64,000 nucleotides of DNA. Source: Desulfovibrio inopinatus DSM 10711. GTDB lineage: Bacteria > Desulfobacterota > Desulfovibrionia > Desulfovibrionales > Desulfovibrionaceae. A program made the position numbers and the translations under genes. The DNA lies in the NCBI RefSeq assembly GCF_000429305.1, contig NZ_KE386879.1, positions 1 to 64,000 of the forward strand, written 5' to 3'. Below are positions 63,655 through 64,000 of the stretch, in pieces. How positions within the stretch are numbered: position 1 is the first letter of the stretch; each line of letters begins with the position of its first letter. A model generated the notes under the pieces. It made no database searches. It saw only the letters and a program-made list of their open reading frames with translations, and had not been told where the DNA came from.

Positions 63655-64000
63655 ATGGAGCTTGAAATTGTTATGACCGGACCCTGCGTCGAACTTGCTG
63701 TCGGCGTTATTCCGCGCAATTTTCTTCTCAAGCTCATTGATTTGTGCAAATCCCGGGAAGTCGACATGGTCAAACACTGTGTCTCCAGGTTGCTTTACAA
63801 TCAAGATGCCCGGGCAGCCGAAGTCGGTGAGTTATTGTCTTTTCCCTGGACGACATGGCAGGAAAATACTTCCGTCGCCTCGTATACGAGTCCCTTGGCA
63901 TCTTCATACATAGCGAAAGCCGGGGTGGATGGAGCGGACAAAGCCGTTGTCGACAAGAAGCAAATTGTGTCGGATTCCGATGCGTTTGATCTTGATTTTG
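63655..64000 (+). CDS. Unrecognised protein, 3' end outside window
   Basis: The ATG at 63655 has AAAGGAGA 8 nt upstream. The visible 115 residues start MELEIVMTGPCVELAVGVIP and include a helical LLKLIDLCKSREVDMVKHC and an alternating hydrophobic segment, then a polar region (SYTSPLASSYIAKAG). No known motif is seen. The reading frame is open to the end of the window, so the gene is partial. There is no signal peptide. It follows fxsA by 164 nt and may share its promoter or have its own. Confidence 0.6.
   Translation, partial: MELEIVMTGPCVELAVGVIPRNFLLKLIDLCKSREVDMVKHCVSRLLYNQDARAAEVGELLSFPWTTWQENTSVASYTSPLASSYIAKAGVDGADKAVVDKKQIVSDSDAFDLDF

Noticed and set aside
1-64000. CRISPR arrays, insertion sequences and prophage genes
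   Set aside because: No regularly spaced repeats, transposase, integrase or phage structural genes were seen. The S24 repressor and the holin-like YqjE protein are not in a phage context.

Overview
The window reads as chromosomal DNA of a Gram-negative sulfate reducer of the Desulfovibrio type (order Desulfovibrionales). The evidence is a Desulfovibrio-style outer-membrane porin, a split glycine decarboxylase (gcvPA/gcvPB), NikR, many stand-alone receiver domains, and dense two-component and chemotaxis signalling. The lineage is inference; no marker gene was searched. Almost all genes are housekeeping or signalling type. The only stretch that looks foreign is the first 2.8 kb.

Layout. 1-340 is the end of an rRNA operon (23S tail, 5S, terminator). 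340-2830 is an AT-rich accessory patch behind it, with a truncated DprA-like gene, a frameshifted gene, a protein with motifs of defence-associated families, and a G-depleted low-complexity block. 2.9-8.4 kb holds maf, lpdA, gcvPB, gcvPA and gcvH, with no gcvT. 8.7-11.2 kb is miaB, a BFN/DUF151 protein and a PHP protein in tandem. 11.4-32.1 kb is a signalling block: a hybrid kinase, an NtrC-family kinase/regulator pair, a kinase with REC-only proteins, a TauE/SafE permease and a PEP-synthase-like protein, two more REC-only proteins, a chemoreceptor and a GGDEF-EAL protein. 32-38.2 kb has a GT61-type glycosyltransferase, NikR, a methyltransferase, a pair of small-molecule kinases and a STAS protein. 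38.5-42.7 kb has an unusual ABC exporter with a cyclic-nucleotide-binding partner, a Fur-family regulator and a REC protein. 42.7-49.2 kb has trmN6-like, murJ, a flavoprotein disulfide reductase relative, a yqjDEK-like set and an S24 repressor. 49.6-59.1 kb has a hybrid kinase, an HD-GYP protein, a deacetylase and glycosyltransferase pair, the porin and a cNMP-binding protein. 59.3-64 kb has two tiny genes, an acyl-CoA synthetase with an XRE-cupin regulator, FxsA and a truncated final gene.

The most interesting object is at 18.2-27.5 kb. Two copies of the same inverted repeat (TTTTTTAC-N5-GTAAAAAA followed by GCTGACAG) lie in the two intergenic regions that bracket the cluster. Sigma-54-type -24/-12 elements lie at plausible enhancer distances in front of the HK-REC-REC-TauE operon, the convergent REC-REC operon and the chemoreceptor. 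A sigma-54 activator with a GAFTGA motif is encoded next door. I infer one regulon linking a TauE permease, a membrane partner of unknown family, a PEP-synthase-like phosphotransfer protein lacking the usual C-terminal barrel, four output-less receiver proteins and a chemoreceptor.

The second notable object is an ABC exporter whose ATPase domain carries about 260 extra residues with repeated Q-loop-like modules. Its gene overlaps that of a cyclic-nucleotide-binding protein.
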